Assembly: GCA_010356995.1 (NCBI GenBank)
Contig: ML996693.1
Location: forward strand, 1-64,000
Direction of reading: 5' to 3'
Length of the DNA stretch: 64,000 nucleotides
Source of the DNA: Trichodelitschia bisporula
Taxonomy: Eukaryota > Ascomycota > Dothideomycetes > Phaeotrichales > Phaeotrichaceae
Every line of letters starts with the position of its first letter. Position 1 is the first letter of the stretch. Shown here piece by piece: positions 1 to 9,998 of this stretch. The translations under genes were made by a program, and so were the position numbers. The notes beneath the pieces were generated by a model. It made no database searches, was not told the DNA's origin, and saw only the letters and a program-made list of their open reading frames with translations.

Positions 1-1076
1 TCGGCCTCGCAATGAGCGCCTTTACACACGGCTCTGTGCGCCATGTCGCCGTCGACGGTCAACTGTACGTCTCCCCGCCCACGCCGCATCGCTAACGACC
101 CAGGTACTGGGGCTACTCACCGTAAGCCGCTCGCAATACCGCCTCCCATCTAACCCTCCAGTGAGCACGACGACCGCTTCCCCAGCCCGCCCATCGCCTT
201 TGCCTACAACCAGCGCACCTCGCGGCGCTTCGCCGTCGTCGACCCAGACCTCCCCGGCGATGGCCTGCAACGCCGACCCGCGCGCCCCGGCGCTGATCGC
301 CCCCGCCCGCGCGGGCAGCACGGTGCGCTTCCTGTGGAGTCCCTAATTCGCGCGCCACAAGGCCCCATCGTGAACTACCTGGCGCGATACACGGGGCCGG
401 TCGAGAAGGTGGACCTCAACGCGCTGTCGTGGTTCAAGATCTCGGAGCGAGGGCTGGCGGCGGATGGCCGGTGGGCCGTAGACGAGATGATGGATGACGG
501 GAACGTCACCGCCACAGTACCTCCGCATGACATTGCGCCGGTGACCTACATCCTCCGCCACGAGCTCATCGCGCTGGACTACGTGACCGAGGATAGCCTA
601 TAGCACATGAAGGAGTACAAGATCCTGGGGCCACAGGTACGGCTCTAGCCTTGAGGACGTCGCTGACAACTCAGCACTACATCCAATGCTTCAACCTGCG
701 CATCTCGGGCAGCGGGGCTGCGTCGCCGCCCGGGGTCCGCTTCCCCGGCGCCTACCGGCCCTTCAAGCGGGAGCCGGGGCTGTACTTTGACATGTGGCAC
801 AACGTGTCGCCGTACCCGATCTCGGGGCCGGCGTTGTACGTGCCGCAGGGCGCGGGGCCGGTGCTGCCGCCGCAGCCGGGGAGCGGGCTGCAGAGTTCGA
901 CGGGCGAAGCGGCGCTGGATCTGAAGTACCTCGAGGCGATGATGGAGGATATCCTCGCGCATGACGCGTTCGCGCTCCGGGTGAATAAGCAGCGTTTGGA
1001 GTGGGGGCCGAACCCAAATATGACGGGTCTCCCGCCGGGCTCGGTGCCGCCGGGAGCGGTTGTGAAGGGGCTTTAG
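1..1076 (+). pseudogene. AA9 lytic polysaccharide monooxygenase, broken; 5' end outside the window
   Basis: The pieces line up in order with an AA9 (former GH61) copper enzyme that oxidatively cleaves cellulose. The mature N-terminus HGSVRHVAVDG carries the copper-binding His. It splices through two very short introns (about 65-103 and 122-161) into LYWGYSP. Next come the ACNADPRAPALIAP block, the ARHKGPIVNYLA block with the second copper His, RHELIALD, and HYIQCFNLRISGSG with the axial Tyr after an intron near 640-675. The reading frame does not hold: the frame changes before ACNADP, a TAA stands where the family has Trp after FLWSP, the frame changes again inside HK-GPIV, and a TAG follows TEDSL. 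The second-shell His of the IALH motif is Asp here. The tail after the catalytic domain lacks a cellulose-binding module. Four independent breaks make sequencing error an unlikely explanation, so I call it a decayed gene. Confidence 0.8.
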
Positions 1077-1932
1077 CTGCGGTCGTTGGGAGGCTGAGGT
1101 CTTTGGGGCGTCTCGTATGTAACAGTCGAAACGGCAATCGAAGACTCCGCGTTGTGTCCAAGGGTGATTGCCTCGCTGACAAGTGACAACGTACTTTGAG
1201 GCAAGCTCGGCTGGTTGAAGCCGGCGATGAGCGTGTTGTTCTGTGCCGGGCCGAATTCCGCAGTCCGCTGCCCGCACATCGGCTCGCTCCGTGTGCTATT
1301 GCGTCACTATCACCGCTGCCGCGAGATTCGCTGCCGCAATGCCGGTAAGCCACGATAACGGCGCCGCGTTTGTGATTGCTGAGGTGCGCGTGGATCGGTT
1401 CCCGCTGTGACTCGCCCCGGCCCCAGAACTCGGCCGTGTTCACCGAATGGCCGGTGACACCGGAGCTAACGCGCCCCAGGCCATAAGCGGTGCCAACCGA
1501 TGGTCAGAGGGCCGGAGATGCCGCCGGATAGCTGCAATGACCCGATTCCATCGGCTCGGGTCCGAAATCTGTCGAAATCGCCGCCACAAATACCTCGTAC
1601 GCGCGGCGGCCCGGCCAACTTCACCGGCGCATTGGATGCAGCTATAAGGGCCTCTTGACGCCTGTTTAACGTTGGCTTCTCGATTGTACCGCTGCTCGTT
1701 ACTGTCACCGCTCGATGCTTGTTGCTTGTTGCTACGCGCTGTCGCTGGCTTAACTACTAGACGCTGGTCGCTGATTATCGTTTACCGCTTGCTGCTCGCC
1801 GTTACTTGCCATTACATACCATGTCTCTACCTTTTCGGCGCGTTATTCAGATTTGCCTTTTTTTTTGCGGTTCGACTGATTTGCATCAACCTTGGCGCCT
1901 TGTCAGCAAGCCCAAGGCAATTCCCGAGGGAG

Positions 1933-2122
1933 ATGATCCGTGACCTGGGAACTGCTCTGAACCAAGCCAAAAAGAACCCGCAGAGCGCGCTGAAGCAGTT
2001 CAACTCGCATACGCTGAATGCATCGCAGCGCAAACTGGCCCACTCTGAAAAGAAAGACCGGGAAGACCGGGGAGGAGAACAAGCTCCTGCAGAAAGAGGG
2101 TGAAGAGACGCGTACCGGGTAA
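1933..2122 (+). mobile_element. Possible C-terminal remnant of a pogo/Fot-type DNA transposase
   Basis: A Lys/Gln/Asn-rich helical stretch beginning MIRDLGTALNQAKKNP continues into HTLNASQRKLAHSEKK. After a change of frame it runs into EENKLLQKEGEETR and a stop. This pattern of a basic linker followed by a short coiled coil of the ENxxLxxE kind resembles the tails of fungal pogo-like transposases. No DDE catalytic core, CENP-B-type helix-turn-helix or terminal inverted repeats are visible nearby, so the call rests on composition and is weak. It could equally be a fragment of an unrelated coiled-coil gene. Confidence 0.3.
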
Positions 2123-2202
2123 CAGTCGAGTCCCGGGTAACTTATTAAGTGCCGGATAACTTACTGAGTGCCGGGTAACTATCTAAGTACCGGGTAACTT
2201 GG
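2113..2202. repeat. 19-bp minisatellite, about 4.8 units
   Basis: Units share the core CCGGGTAACTTACTAAG with a variable first base pair. They start near 2113, 2131, 2150, 2169 and 2188. The units differ by a few substitutions and the first is one base shorter. The array begins directly at the stop of the putative transposase tail. Confidence 0.85.
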
Positions 2203-2324
2203 AACTTAAACAGCGGCAATGAGCCATCAACTTGAAATACGTTAGGAAAAATGTTTCGAGCTGGTTCAGCGAATGCAGCGAGTAAAACTGGGTCTGGCAA
2301 CTAGAATATGGACGCTGGATAGAT

Positions 2325-3948
2325 CTACTTCTTAACATTGGCATGCCCGCCCTTCTGTAACAGTGGCGAGTTGATCGCCCGTTCCCAGTCGTGCAGCATC
2401 TCCGTGTTTAGCATTGACAGTCTGACCTCCTCGCCGGCCCGTGGTACCATCTCCGCTTGGTACGCGGCGAGCGCCTCCTCTACCGTTTTCTCGCCGTCCC
2501 GTGCCGCAACGATCTCTCGTACCAACACGTCTGCGTCGGCGATGCCGTGGTTTAATCCCTGGCCGCGCTCTGTTCATTAGCTACGTCACTGTCGACTAGG
2601 AAACTTACGAAAGGTCATCGGGTGAGCCGCGTCGCCCACAAGCGTGACGCGGTTGTCGTCCCAAGGCACGGGGTCCCAGATGCTGAGGTTGTTTACCGAG
2701 ACCTTCTTGTCATCGGGCACCCACAAAAACGCCGAGCGGAATGGCTCAGCAAACGTCTGCGCCTTGGCCTTCAGCGCCTCCAGCGACGTGGGGTCTTCGC
2801 CCTCGCGCTTCTTCCACGTGAGCTGCAGCTGGAACGTCCAACCAGCCGGGTCATCCGGCGACGGGACGTCTTGGATTGATATCCAGATCCAGTACCCGTC
2901 GGGATGGATTGCGTGGGTCATGATCGGGTGCTTCTGCCGGACAAACAGCGCCTTCCCGGCGTCGTTGTAACAGACGTGCAGATTGATCGCGTTGTACGGC
3001 ACTGACTTCGCGCGGCCGGCTTCACCGAGAATGTTGGTCCGGACGGCTGATTGCGCGCCGTCGGCGCCAATGAGGAGGGAGCCGCCTGCGACGGAGCCGT
3101 CGTTGAAATGCGCTGTCACGTAGTCTTCCCGCGGAGTGCCCTAAGGCCTAAGCTTGGTCGTACAGGAAAGCTGCGGACTCACCTGCTTGTCAGTTGTCTT
3201 GAAGACATGCCGGGGACCAGGCGGCCGGCCTTGGGCCTTTTGCGACGCGCTGACGTCTCCGTCGCCGATGTGGGCGAGCACTTTGCCGTACTGGAGGTCA
3301 GTAAAGGGCCCGATTGCAGCTGAGGGGGACAAACTTGGACGTCAATGCCCTCAGCACACAGCGCGCGGAACTTGCGACGGCTCACGCGGCGCATGCGCAG
3401 CAGCGGTATGTCCTTTAGGAGTTCACCCGTCGCGCCGTTCCACGTCGGCAGGTTGCCAGGATCGGGGGGCTCGAAGAATGGGTCGTTGGCGGCTGTATAC
3501 ACGCGCTCCCATGTTGGGCGGGGAAGCACGGACTCGAGGAGCGGACTGTCTGTTACCAACGTTGATGCAAACGGAGATACCTACAGGCCCCATTGGACGG
3601 ACCTGAGAGTTGCGTGAGCGGACATTCGCAACAGGATGGATGATGCATGAGCACACATCTGCAGCGGGGACGAAGTACGCACATTCCCCACTCACGTGGC
3701 CGGTAGTGGGCTGCCGACGGCTCGGCTTCGAAGACCGTGCACGAGATCCCGTTCTGAGGGTTCGCGTGGGGGTCAGCATGGCGTGGTGTCACCAATAATA
3801 AAGTCAGCATTCAGACCGACCTTCTTCAGGCCCTGGGCGACCAAGAGGCCGGCGATGCCTGATTGTTAGTGAATTGCGCTGTCTGCAGCCGGGGAATTTG
3901 CTCACCAGCTCCAACAATAAGGACATGAAGTTCAGCCTGTTCAGCCAT
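2325..3948 (-). CDS. FAD-dependent aromatic-type monooxygenase (PF01494)
   Basis: Flavoprotein of the phenol/salicylate hydroxylase class, which uses NAD(P)H and O2 to hydroxylate aromatic or polyketide substrates. The start MAEQAELHVLIVGAG runs into IAGLLVAQGL after the first intron, giving the Rossmann GxGxxG. The FAD motifs GADGAQSAVR (the DG motif) and GDAAHPMTF followed by RGQGLNHGI (GD motif) are both present. The model needs seven short introns, all with good GT/AG ends and all preserving frame. For example IDVQ joins YGKVL across a 44-nt intron, and WGL joins PLLESVLPRP. The gene is divergent from a LaeA-like methyltransferase with about 200 bp between the starts, as is common in secondary-metabolite gene pairs. 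The exact substrate cannot be read from the sequence. Fine intron edges are my own inference. Confidence 0.85.
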
Positions 3949-4151
3949 GCTTTTGGAACGCAATCAAATGACATGGGCGATCTCTGAGCTATCTGACCTT
4001 TTGACTCGGGGAGAGGAGAGTTTAGTACTCGAAAGAAGCCTAGCCAATGGCCGATGGCGCACACTAGCCGTGGCCACACCAATCGCCGGAATATCGACGC
4101 CCAACGGTTCGGCTTTAAAGACGGCACCCCTCGCTGTCATCCCCCACCTTG

Positions 4152-5377
4152 ATGGCTTCGAACGAGCCCGAGGGCACGCCTCTAGAAATCGACGTATGTT
4201 GCCCTAATCGTGCGCGCAAGGCCGCAAGGCTGACAGCCTCAAGAGCAACGATACTGACTCCGCGTACTCCGCATCCACGTGCGTTGTTTGCCGCTACATA
4301 CCCCAAACACCGCTGACATTCCAGTCGCCCGAGCTCATTGACGTCGCTCGCATCTGAGATACATCGCGGCATCTTCGAAAATGGCCGTCGGTACCATGCA
4401 TATGGTAGTGCACGTGTGTACCCTGAGGACCTTTTGCCGGATGGGCGCTGACCAGCAGAATATGCCTTTCCCAACGATGAACCCGAGCTCGAACGGCTCG
4501 ACATGCAGCATGCCATGATGACGTTACTGCTCGACAACAAGCTCTACTGGGCGCCGATCGGCCACCCGCAAAAGGTCCTGGATCTTGGCACTGGGACCGG
4601 CATTTGGGCTATCGACTTTGCCGACCTACATCCGGAGGCGGACGTGACCGGTACGGATCTGTCGCCGATCCAGCCACATTGGGTGCCGCAGAACTGCCAC
4701 TTCGAGATTGACGATGCCGAGATGGAGTGGACATTCGGGGCTAACAAGTTCGATTACATCCACAACCGAAACTTTGTGTGCGCGATCCGCAACTGGCCGC
4801 GGCTGATTGAGCAGACCTTTCAGTATGTGGCGGCCACCGGGAAAGATATTTAACTGACGACTCAGCGCGCTTAAACCCGGCGGCTGGGTCGAATGGCACG
4901 AGAAGCAGCCCAAGTTCATGTCCGACGACGACACCCTGCTGCCAGATTCGCCCCTAGACCTCTGGTCGCAGTACTTTTTCGAGGCAGCGGAGAAGTTTAA
5001 TACGCCCGCCGACTCGCCCTCTAAGATCAAAGGGTGGATGGAGGCCACTGGCTTCGTCGACATTCAGCAGTATCGCTTGAAACTGCCCGTCGGCATGTGG
5101 CCCAAGGACCAACGGCTTAAAAAGTGCGGACTGATCGAGATGATCAACATGACTGAGGGCATCGAGGGACTGAGCCTGATGTGCTTCACACGTGCTTTAG
5201 GGTGGAGTGTCGAGAAGGTGCAGCTGTTTCTGATGGAAGTTCGCAAGCATGCGAAGGAGCGCGGTGTACATTCGTACTACCATTTGTAAGTGATTTCCAG
5301 CCGGGTGACCTTTTGCTGATGCCTACCGTAGCTACGTAATATACGGACGGAAGCCAGAGGTAGGGAGTGCGGAGTAG
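4152..5377 (+). CDS. LaeA-like SAM-dependent methyltransferase
   Basis: Class I methyltransferase of the fungal LaeA-like group, some members of which act on secondary metabolites and others on regulation. The SAM site is VLDLGTGTGIWAIDFA, followed by the acidic VTGTDLSPIQP strand end. Post-motifs FDYIHNRNF and LKPGGWVEWHE are typical. Six exons join in frame: 4152-4193, 4244-4278, 4325-4407, 4459-4822, 4866-5285 and 5332-5377, giving about 329 residues. The N-terminal low-complexity SNDTDSAYSAST and the last exon ending YVIYGRKPEVGSAE both match family habit, which supports the splice model. It is intact and divergent to the FAD monooxygenase. Whether it tailors a product or regulates genes cannot be decided here. 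Confidence 0.88.
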
Positions 5378-7305
5378 GCGGGGGAGGGAGTGGAGACATT
5401 AACTCCTACATACATTTCCACCGCTCAAGATTCGGCTGGTGTGTTCACTTTGACACAGGCACATATGGGAGGACCTTCGGTAATAGTTGCGTGATTCATG
5501 AACAGCGTTTGCTGGTCGGCTTTGTGCCAAAGGATTGAGCGAGCAGTCAATTTCTCAGGACATAAATTCACCCATCTTTGGTAGGCTCTGCCCTATGCGT
5601 CCCATCAAGCCTGTGCTGGCAGCTCATGAGCCACAGCTGTCGAAGTGAGGGATGGGCTGTCAGGTTGGGGTTTTGGGCGCTCGGATTTCGTCGGCGGCAT
5701 CTCGAAGGTTCAATCGGCCCTCACGGTTCGTGTCCTGGCAGTTAGACAGTGAGATTTGCAGAGCTCATATAGAGAAAGGCGATTTTCCCTCCACATGCTT
5801 CTTTCCCTCACGCTTCTCAATTGCTCGGTTTTTGAGACCGCACCCCGTCCCCGGTCCGAATCAAGAGACTCCGGGCACGCACCTGGTCACAAGAGAACGT
5901 CTGTTTGGGTCAGCGCAGGTCAATCGAAGAGAAGGTGGCTACAAGACGAGCGCGAGCCTCTTGAGAAGATCTCTCGTTGCGTCTCGGCTGAAGGGAACTG
6001 GGCGAATGGTGTGACTAAAGGTTTCCCGAAAAGTGTTCGCCACCCTACTTGGGCATCTTTGCGGACCAGTGAGGCCGCGACTTTTTCAGGTGGCCCCTTG
6101 AATTTTGGTGCTGACCGTCCCGTGCACACGCTAGACTAGGCTCGACGCGCTACTGAGGACGCCAGTTGTGGGGAAGGAGAATAGCGGATGAATATGAAGG
6201 AGTTGGAGAATGAAGCATAAGGAGTTCTTGGTTACGGTTCAGCAGAAGTAGCCCGGAGAGTACGGTACTCAGAGTGCAGCAGGAAGACTTTGAGGAGCAG
6301 CCGGCGCCCACGCGTCGGCATTGAGTACACAGTACTCCACAACTTCGCGACAAACACGCGAAGTTACGAGGTGGGAGTTTGATTCTTGGCATCAGTTAAT
6401 CGACTCCGGCTCCTTCGGCTCTACCGAAAGTATAACACGTGTCGAGGTATGAGCCGAAAATGGGGTATGGAATAACAGCCAAAAGATGAACGGAATGCAG
6501 CCTTGTTTTTTTGTCCATCGCCCCTCGCAATAATAATGTGATGAAAGTCAACTATGCTAACGCCATGCTGTTTCATCCATTGCGCCTTCAGGCTGGACGT
6601 GGACGACCTGCGGATGTGTTCCACCGGCTCTCCACACTGCCACGCTGCACACCATCCCGGAGTCCGGACAAGGCCGCGCAAGCCTTCAAGGGAAGCTCTG
6701 AAAAGTGCATCGCGAGCGGACGCACAGGCTGTGGTCGTGAGTCGCCTGTCGATTCGCCTTCTGTTCCAATTCGTCTTGTGCCGCATCTCGTATGCCCGAC
6801 GCTCCCCAAAACACTCACGGCTGGCAAGCAGTCGACAAGGCTCCATCTCTCCCAGCACGTAAGCTGTTGATCTCGTCAGCCAGTGACCTTCCCCTTCTCC
6901 TCGCCCTCAACTCGGTCACTCTCTCATGTAACGCCTCTTCTTCTCTTCCGTCCCTTCCCCCGCATGCGGATGGCAGGGTGACCCCGTTGAGCGGGGGCGT
7001 TGCTAAGGATAGCGCCACTAAGGCCAGCGGCTCCACCGTGCCCCTGCCACATCAGCCTCGAAATCGGAAAGGAGAGACAGGGGGCCCCGGAGAGTGGCTT
7101 TTCGCGCGTTGCCGTTCGTTTGTTTGCTTGTGTCCGTGTTTATTGCCTTTTAAATGCGCCTCTCCCCCATTTTGTTCTGTCATCTCCCTTTGCTACCACT
7201 CTCTCGTCAAAAGTTTACTTCGCTCTTACATCCACATCACTCTTTTCAACATTCGCTGCAGCACTCGACGCATCCCCGACCACCCATCTATCGCACTCAT
7301 TCACA
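5378..7305. other. Long non-coding or unrecognised stretch
   Basis: About 1.9 kb without a recognisable gene. Frames up to about 190 codons exist near 6420-7360 on both strands, but they are Ser/Arg/Pro-rich, overlap each other and show no motif. The last 200 bases are pyrimidine-rich (runs of CTCTC and TTTC) and look like the promoter and leader of the GPI protein that follows. Confidence 0.5.
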
Positions 7306-7767
7306 ATGCGCGCCGTCGCCATCTTCCTCCCGCTCCTGGCCGCTCTGGTCGCAGCTGAGCCCGTCACCACGTCCTCGGTCGTCGTCGACAACCCCAACAC
7401 AAAGTACCTCACGATGACCGACTCCAACGGCGTCATCACCGGCCAGCCCACCGTTGTCACGTCTCAGCCCACGCAACCGGCCGTCGTCACGTCGCAGCCC
7501 GAAGTGGCCACCCTCCCCGCGGGCCTGACCGGTACCACTGTCATCCAGGTCGGCAACCAGACCCTCACCGTCGGCGTGAGCGGCAGCTCCACCAGCATCA
7601 TCCGCTCGACGCCCAAGCCGACGACTACCAACGGCGGCTCCGGCTCCGACTCCAGCGCGACCGGCTCCGGTGCGGCGGCCTCCAGCAGCAAGGGCGCGGC
7701 GGCACATGTTCAGGCGGCCGGCAGCGTGCTTGTGGGTGCGGGCGCCGTCTTCGCCCTGCTCTTCTAA
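7306..7767 (+). CDS. Small GPI-anchored Ser/Thr-rich cell-wall protein
   Basis: The 153-residue product starts with a clear signal peptide (MRAVAIFLPLLAALVAA). It continues into a Thr/Val/Gln-rich section with repeated VVTSQPT-type units around residues 46-65. A Gly/Ser/Ala-rich linker near residues 106-135 leads to a hydrophobic end (AGSVLVGAGAVFALLF). That combination is the usual recipe for GPI attachment, with the attachment site in the SSSKGAA area. No catalytic domain is visible, so a structural wall or plasma-membrane role is the inference. The start is set by the signal peptide; a longer in-frame reading exists upstream but would bury it. Single exon. Confidence 0.8.
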   Translation: MRAVAIFLPLLAALVAAEPVTTSSVVVDNPNTKYLTMTDSNGVITGQPTVVTSQPTQPAVVTSQPEVATLPAGLTGTTVIQVGNQTLTVGVSGSSTSIIRSTPKPTTTNGGSGSDSSATGSGAAASSSKGAAAHVQAAGSVLVGAGAVFALLF

Positions 7768-8293
7768 GCGTCTCTGAGTGGGTGGTTTTTCTTCTTGTAC
7801 TGAGCGCGCATGGCTCGGCGTTGGAACGGTAATGGGAATTTAAAAAGTAATGGAACCACCACTCGTACATCTGTGGTTTGAGGATTGTGATGCTGGCAAG
7901 GGTTCCCGTTGCAAGTGACCCGTAGTGACTGATCTTTGGATGACTCTTGGATGACTTCTTGGTTCAGGTGTCTGGCCTCGACCGATCATCAAGAAAGCGC
8001 CGACGAAAATCCGGGCGCTAAAGTTCAAGGTCGCAGATCGAGATGCCAGCCCCCCGCAAATCAGGCTGCGCGGACTCGGGCTTCATTGGTCGCGTTCGTC
8101 GGCCAGCCACGCACCTCGTAGCCTCACAACGTCATCTGACTGCCAACACCTCTTGACCTTAACCTCTTGACTCCCCTCTTGACTAGTTCTCGAGTACTCC
8201 GCCATCCCTCTTGACGGCCTCTTCTCTCACGTTCCCCTCTCCCGTGTCCCAAGTCTCACTCTTACTGATCTATTCTTAATCCCACCGCCCACC
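7768..8293. other. Intergenic, terminator and promoter sequence
   Basis: No gene seen. The stretch just before the next gene holds several imperfect CTCTTGAC repeats (about 8150-8220) in a pyrimidine-rich context, likely part of the promoter of the App1-like gene. Confidence 0.5.
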
Positions 8294-9526
8294 ATGGAGA
8301 CAGCATATAGGAGAACGAAGCAGCTCGCCGAAGAGACGGACGATGAGCGCCATTTCCGCAAGCAAGCCGACTTCCCCAAAATCGAAAGCAAAATGAAAGG
8401 CATCGGCACGCGCCGCCATGCCTCCGTCATCGACACCATAGGGTCCTACCTAGGCGCCAAAAACCCCTTCACCCACCCCGCGAACCCCAAGTCCCACAAC
8501 GTATGGCTCTTCGACAACACAGCTTGGCAGTCAGCGTCCGGCGAGTGGCAGATGCACGTCGTGGCCGCGTACTTCGTCAAGAATTCCGGCAAGGACGAGA
8601 GCCGCAGCGTGGCCGACATCTCGGCCCTGCTGGGTCTGGCCGAAAACGCCGAAGCCCGCGACACACTGCGCCGCCGTCTGCAGCCGCTAATGGACACGGT
8701 GCTCCCGGCGCACACGATCACCCTGTCCGTTACGGATAGCACGCATCGCCTCGGGCCGAGCGACCGCGACGGTATCAGCACGAATCTGATCCAGATCGCG
8801 GGCGACTACACCGACGGGTCGACGCTCAAATCGACGGCGGTTGATTTCGGGTCCAGTGCTACGCCGCTGTGCACCACGTTCGCGAAGTCGACTGGCTGGG
8901 CCGTAATTTCCGACATCGACGACACGATCAAGAAGACCCTCACCGTCTCGCCGCTAGGCATCCTCCGCACGACTTTCGTCGACGAGCCAGAGCCTATCGC
9001 CGGCATGCCCGAGCTGTATGCGCACATGCAGATCGCGCTCGAAAGCCCGCCGTTCTGGTATCTCTCCGCCTCGCCCTACAACCTATACCCCTTCCTGCGC
9101 TCGTTCCGAGACGAGTACTACCCGCCGGGCACCATGATCCTGCGCGAAGCATCGTGGATGAATCTCTCCGGCTTCCTGACGTCCCTGTCGCAGGGAACAC
9201 AGGCGTACAAGGTGTCGCGCATGCGGGAGATCCAGTCCCGGTTCCCGGGTCGGCGCTTTGTGTGCCTTGGCGATAGCACGCAGAGCGACCCCGAGGCGTA
9301 TGGTGAGATGTACCGCGCGTTTCCCGGATGGGTGGCTGCTATTTATATCCGCCGCGTGGCTGGGGTGGCCGAGATTGATGAGAGCCAGAAGAACTCGCCC
9401 GGGCGCTTTGAGAAGGCGTTCAAGGATATTCCGGCTACGGTGTGGCATGTGTTTGACGACCCGGCGGAGGTGAAGGCCAAAATTGACGAGCTGGTTGCGG
9501 AAAGCCGTGAGTTCTACAGGCGTTGA
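8294..9526 (+). CDS. App1-like phosphatidate phosphatase (DUF2183)
   Basis: Mg-dependent phosphatidate phosphatase of the yeast App1 type, which converts phosphatidic acid to diacylglycerol at actin patches and endocytic sites. The 410-residue product contains the catalytic DxDxT motif as SDIDDTIKKT near residue 215. Downstream are the DUF2183 hallmarks FWYLSASPYNLYPFLRSF and RRFVCLGDSTQSDPEAYG, the second carrying the acidic motif that completes the HAD-like active site. The N-terminal half (PKSHNVWLFDNTAWQ and AYFVKNS) is the usual leader domain. It is shorter than yeast App1 and lacks the long C-terminal proline-rich tail that binds SH3 domains. Single exon, intact. Confidence 0.85.
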   Translation: METAYRRTKQLAEETDDERHFRKQADFPKIESKMKGIGTRRHASVIDTIGSYLGAKNPFTHPANPKSHNVWLFDNTAWQSASGEWQMHVVAAYFVKNSGKDESRSVADISALLGLAENAEARDTLRRRLQPLMDTVLPAHTITLSVTDSTHRLGPSDRDGISTNLIQIAGDYTDGSTLKSTAVDFGSSATPLCTTFAKSTGWAVISDIDDTIKKTLTVSPLGILRTTFVDEPEPIAGMPELYAHMQIALESPPFWYLSASPYNLYPFLRSFRDEYYPPGTMILREASWMNLSGFLTSLSQGTQAYKVSRMREIQSRFPGRRFVCLGDSTQSDPEAYGEMYRAFPGWVAAIYIRRVAGVAEIDESQKNSPGRFEKAFKDIPATVWHVFDDPAEVKAKIDELVAESREFYRR

Positions 9527-9998
9527 TGTGCCCGTTGCTAACTTGCGCAGCTGAAATTACGGCGGAGACGGAAGAGGGACCTGCGGTCAAGGCGTCGGCG
9601 GAATAGTGGGCGGAATTAATGCTTTTGGTCATGATGCATCGTTGGATTGAAGCGGCTTGGAGTCGATGGACGCAATATTGGAGCATAATAGATTGGGGTC
9701 TAAGAAAGGTGGAAGCTCTGCGCTCTTTGATTCCCAGTTATGCCGTCATGCCATAATGTCATAATACTACGCATGTCTCAAACTGCACCTCGTTTGAGCT
9801 CCAAGGGCGGCTGATGGGCTGGGTCATGACCTGTACCCATGTTTGTTGTCAACCTTCGAGCATTCCTCACGGGCTCACCCCAGTGCCTTTCGACGTGGAA
9901 CTTTTGCCTCGCGGTGGACAGCGTGCCGGAGGCATTGCTCAAATTAACAATAAATAGCATTGCGCGTATTATACCTCATGGGCTATTTACATACATAA
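9527..9998. other. Convergent intergenic region
   Basis: Lies between the 3' ends of the App1-like gene and NOC1. AT-richer than the neighbouring genes, with AATAAA-like elements near 9950. No gene seen. Confidence 0.5.

Larger units (their letters stand above)
1077..2324. other. Gene-poor stretch
   Basis: No convincing gene was found. The stretch holds a possible transposase tail near 1933-2122 and a 19-bp minisatellite (both listed separately). The other reading frames here are short and show no domain motifs. Confidence 0.5.
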
